Shown: positions 60,669-64,000 of the stretch, piece after piece
Position numbering within the stretch: position 1 is the first letter of the stretch
Layout of the letters: each line of letters begins with the position of its first letter
Assembly (NCBI RefSeq): GCF_030272615.1
Contig: NC_081413.1
Span: 17,429,785 to 17,493,784, forward strand
Source of the DNA: Cryptomeria japonica
Taxonomy: Eukaryota; Streptophyta; Pinopsida; Cupressales; Cupressaceae
Length of the DNA stretch: 64,000 nucleotides
Direction of reading: 5' to 3'
Notes under the pieces: model-generated
The model's database searches: none
What the model was told of the DNA's origin: nothing
The model's input: only the letters and a program-made list of their open reading frames with translations
Translations under genes and position numbers: made by a program

Positions 60669-61761
60669 TGTTGGCTTGATGATGATTTTTTTAACGGATG
60701 ATTTTGTGTGTTGTCATTGATGACACATACACACACATATGTTCACTTTGTCATAGTCATCTTAGTCAAGACAAACTGGTACTACTCCTAAGTCTTTGTA
60801 TTTCAAACTGGTATCATTTGTATAGAGAAGTCCAACCGGTATGAAGGTGTCTAACCGGTATATGCAGGAATGACAATTGGTTTTGGTCATTTTCACTGAC
60901 ACTAGTTCGGAGATGCTGCAGAGATCAACAAGGAGGCAAGTGGAGGATAATTGGTCTATGAGTTGGAAGAGGTTAACTCTTAACCGGTATTGGTGTTCCA
61001 ACCAGTTTCACTGATTGTGTGATGATTTATTCCTAACTGATAGATTTGGCGGTAATATGTGATGTGTTATGAAAGATTGTCCAGATACACTGAACCTAGG
61101 AAATTGTGATGAGGTTCCTGAGCCGACATGAAATCTAATGTCTATAAAATAACATTGTGATGAACTATTTTTATGATGCGAGATACAAGTGATGTTATGC
61201 ATTCGAGTTGATGCGAATTGTAGAGTATGTCGGTGATACAATATTAAGTGAGCAGAAGAGGATCTATACAAGCAAGATGTGCTATTTCTAGATCATTCTA
61301 CCTATTATTTTATAATCACTACAACAGTTAAATCCCCTAACTGGGTAAGATCTAACAATAATTTGTTTGGGTTTGAAATCCTCTACTGAGGTTACTCCTA
61401 ACAAGGTACTGCCTTTAACCAGGTATAGCTCCTAACAGGGCTTTGGGATCTTTAGCAGGATTCGCTCCTAGTAGAGCACTTTGTAGGCCTTAATCGGTTA
61501 GTTACCTATTACTACAGATAGTTAACTTGTGAGTCCCATCTCACCGTGGTTTTTCCTAGTTGGGTTTTCCATGTATAAATACTTGTGTTATGGTGGATGT
61601 TTTACTTGTTGTGGATGCTTTTATATCACTTTGGATTGCATGCATAGATTTAAGTAAACTGGTTAATTGTTTTTACCGGTTTGTGTTTAAAGTGGTATTG
61701 TTCTTTCTATCACTGATTCACCCCCCCCCCCCCACCCTCTCAGTGTTTTATAAGTCTATCA
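60669..61761 (+). repeat. 5' LTR of the second copia-type element
   Basis: 1,093 bp, TG...CA. Near its end it shares CACCGTGGTTTTTC, GGGTTTTCCA(T/C)GTATAAAT and ACTGATTCACCC plus a C-run with the other copia-type LTRs in the window. Confidence 0.82.
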
Positions 61762-61763
61762 AT

Positions 61764-61775
61764 TGGTATCAGAGC
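61764..61775 (+). promoter_or_regulatory. Primer binding site (tRNA-iMet type)
   Basis: TGGTATCAGAGC, two bases after the LTR end. Confidence 0.9.
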
Positions 61776-61832
61776 CTAACTTTCTTAAAGCTTAATCACT
61801 TGGAAGGAAACCCTAAAGCCAATCTGGGGGAT

Positions 61833-63136
61833 ATGAGTTACTTAGAGATGGCAAGAGTGCTTGATACAACCAGGGAAGAACTTGAAACCCTGAGAGGAAG
61901 ATTCAAAGCTTCACAAGTCAAGAGGAGAGAGATAACTGAGCAACTATTGTAAATCTCTGACAATAGTTATTCAGACGAGGCTAACATTGACACACTAGTT
62001 GAAGAAGTGGAAAAAATGAATGGTGAAAAGCTAAATCTGAGAAGAAAACTTGAAGCCTAACAATCCGTATGAGTCAAGAAATTGAAGCAAGGAGGGCAGC
62101 TGGAGACCTAATCAAAGAGAGAGATCATGAGATCTCTAAGATCAATCAGGAGAATGTAGCTTTACATGAACATTGGCATGAGGAAAAGGAAGAGAAATAA
62201 GCTTTATAGTTAGATCTTGAAATGGAAATGTCTCTAAGAAAAACTCTGACTAAGCACAATTAAGATCTTACCAAAGAGCTTACTGAGGCTAATAGGAAGC
62301 TTGAAAAGTTCAATAAGAGTTCTTCTAAGCTAGATGAGCAGATCCAATCTTAGAGAATGAAAGGTGACACATTTGGACTTGGTTTCAATACATCTGAGAA
62401 AGCAGAATCTTTCGGTACTAAGAGCAACATGCATGAAGGGAAAACTTCTCCTAAGGCTAAAAAGCCTATTGGTAAGAAATCTTTCAAACCTGTTTTCTTT
62501 ATCTGTCACAAACCTGGACATACTTCTAATGTGTACAGAAGCAGACCTAATGAGAACACAAGCTATAATGCTAATGCTAGATATGTGTCTAGAAGATTTG
62601 AAGGTCATTGTTACACATGCAACATGTATGGACATAGATCAGTTGAATGTAGATATGGAGCGAACAATCTGACACCTCACATGAATCCAAGACCTATCGG
62701 TGACTGGAGAAAGAACTATGACAACCGAAGAAACATGAACTGGCAGAAACCCTATGTCAACCGACTCAATCCATATGAAATGGAAAAGGTAACAAATGTG
62801 ATTTGCACAATTTGCAATAATTATGGACATGTGGCTACGAACTGCAGAAGGACAACTAGAAGAGGTAATGCAGGACCTTGGAGAGCATCTGGGATGGCCT
62901 TCTATCATTGTCACAAACCGGGACACATGGCAAAGTTATGTAGAACCAGGAAGAACAAACTGGTTAACCACTTTGAAGATTAGAAAGGTAAGCAGAAGGT
63001 CAATGCAGAGGAAACTAGGGCAGAGATGAACAAAATTTGGAAGAAGAAGAGTGAGGACAAGCCAACAGAAGAATGTAAACCTTCACCTAGTGTGGAGAAT
63101 CCTGCACCGGTGAACAGAGATTTTCAACAAGCTTAA
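61833..63136 (+). pseudogene. Gag-like coiled-coil protein with four zinc knuckles
   Basis: ATG 61833 starts MSYLEMARVLDTTREELETL. The N-terminal 180 or so residues are heptad-like and charged (coiled coil), readable across stops near 61,950, 62,057, 62,200 and 62,351 and one frame change near 62,070. The C-terminal part (62357-62983) has a basic segment and four CX2CX4HX4C-type knuckles: the first has lost two ligands (F47 and Y60 at Cys positions), the second (CYTC...H...C98) and third (CTIC...H...C163) are intact, and the fourth lacks its first Cys (F182). A lysine- and proline-rich tail follows the stop at 62981. Placement right after the primer site fits a nucleic-acid-binding Gag. It lacks the usual copia gag text, so the family is open. 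Confidence 0.7.
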
Positions 63137-63611
63137 GGGGAGCATAGTGGTAAATCTACTTCTAGACCCCTTGAAGAGTGTATGGTAAGAATTTTTTGCA
63201 TTTCGAGTTGTTTTATGTGAATTCTTGATATCATTGTCTATCAGTTTCCTAAAGGATTACCAACCAGTTATATACCTATCGGTATAGGTGATTTTGTTAA
63301 GTGGTAATTAGGGTTTGTTACCCTATCAGTTGTGCAATTAATGTAGTGGGTAAGTTTATAAAAGAAGGTTTTACTAAGTTACTTTTACCCTAATTACATT
63401 CAAAGAAGAGTTTCTGAGTACCTGCAGAGCAAAACAGAGAATTGTTAGTTGATTGTGAACGAATTTGTGTTGCAGATCAAAAGTTGAATCGGATTCAAAG
63501 ATAAGAAAAGGTGAAACGGGTGTGCATTCGAGAGATCAACCAGAAGCCTTGATAACATGAAGGGAATAAGGTATTATTTTGTTAATCACTCCCAAATCAA
63601 GATTATCTAGA
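63137..63611 (+). other. Spacer between the two ORFs of the second copia-type element
   Basis: No coding motif. ATG|GTAAGAATTT at 63,181-63,193 looks like a splice donor, so part of it could be an intron. Confidence 0.35.
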
Positions 63612-64000
63612 ATGGCATCATCGTCTACACCAATAGAGAGACTTATGATTACTGCTGAAGCCATGGAGTTTATGGAATCAGATAAAATAGAATCATATAA
63701 TGCATTGTCTCAAGTTCTTGATGGTGTTATGTTCAAAGGTGAATTATCTAGTTAAATAGACTGTTAAATTGAGGATCTAGGATCACTGTCTATCTATTCA
63801 CAACTCAAATCTTTGTGTGATAAGAGTGGGAAAATCAAACCCGAATACATTAGGGTTTATGAAAAGGGTTTTCATAATGTGACATATTTTCTTGAAGATT
63901 TTGAGGAAGAGAATGTTAGGATTATCCTTAGTCATGTGCATGGAGAGAATATGTATCTTGACAGGTCTCACACAATCACAAAGGAAGCAATTCATGCAGT
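63612..64000 (+). pseudogene. Unidentified ORF (start), partial at the window edge
   Basis: ATG 63612 opens MASSSTPIERLMITAEAMEF, then LSQVLDGVMFKGELSS. Two in-frame TAA codons follow close together (63,753 and 63,765). The frame continues with SLSIYSQLKSLCDKSGKIKP, YIRVYEKGFHNVTYFLEDFE and SHTITKEAIHA to the window edge. It is not a copia protease, integrase or RT. It could belong to the same kind of unusual retroelement protein as the one at 20.4-23.7 kb, but I see no clear match between them. Confidence 0.5.

Larger units (their letters stand above)
60669..64000 (+). mobile_element. Second copia-type LTR element with non-standard ORFs, running off the window
   Basis: 5' LTR 60669-61761 (TGTTGGCTTGATGATG...CTATCA), then a tRNA-iMet primer site. 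It inserted into the minus-strand gypsy RT; the 5-base flank is AAAAG (60664-60668), while the 3' end lies outside. No copia protease, integrase or RT is readable in 2.2 kb of interior; instead there are two unusual ORFs. Confidence 0.8.

Overview
The window reads as nuclear DNA from a plant with a large, repeat-filled genome. A conifer or other gymnosperm is my best guess (inference), from kilobase LTRs of copia and Tat-type gypsy elements, deep nesting, tandem satellites and almost no host genes. I saw no tRNA or rRNA gene and no intact host gene. Nearly every coding stretch is a broken transposable-element gene.

Layout. 1-1.1 kb: remnant of a LINE ORF1-like protein (DUF4283 type plus zinc knuckle). 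1.1-3.0 kb: AT-rich filler. 3.0-6.4 kb: a satellite of about 20 bp units that switches orientation, ending in a (CT)n microsatellite. 6.7-11.0 kb: a broken transposase-like gene (GHGKGEHDG motif), split by a 1,270-bp solo LTR with an exact 5-bp target duplication. 11.0-15.0 kb: tandem repeats of about 202, 48 and 360 bp. 15.7-16.4 kb: the last four exons of an unidentified minus-strand gene. 16.6 and 19.7-20.0 kb: hairpin-rich repeats. 18.0-18.3 kb: a GPN-loop GTPase (GPN3-like) fragment. 20.4-23.7 kb: remnant of a protein of about 1,090 codons that I do not recognise. 24.8-27.7 kb: a minus-strand LTR element with no coding capacity, followed by a truncated minus-strand LTR.

28,992-54,730 is a nest. 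A copia element (LTRs about 1.2 kb) carries a 344-bp TRIM element inside its polyprotein gene (32,964-33,307) and a Tat-type gypsy element (34,921-53,186, LTRs about 1.45 kb) in its 3' region. The gypsy carries gag-PR-(G-patch-like)-RT-RH-second RH-INT on the plus strand. Behind it, on the opposite strand, lies a plant mobile domain (PMD) gene with its own TATA box, a short first exon and a GT-AG intron. The gag leader and the antisense intron carry the same TAGCGCAT motif, spaced 21 nt apart and in the sense orientation of each transcript. This is the most interesting structure in the window. The copia itself landed in another unidentified minus-strand gene (54,736-55,739).

55.7-58.5 kb is AT-rich and LTR-like filler. 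58.5-60.7 kb is a minus-strand gypsy pol remnant. It is cut by a second copia-type LTR element (60,669 to the window end) whose readable ORFs are a coiled-coil protein with four zinc knuckles and a second unknown protein, not a standard copia polyprotein.

All family calls come from reading motifs; no database search was run.
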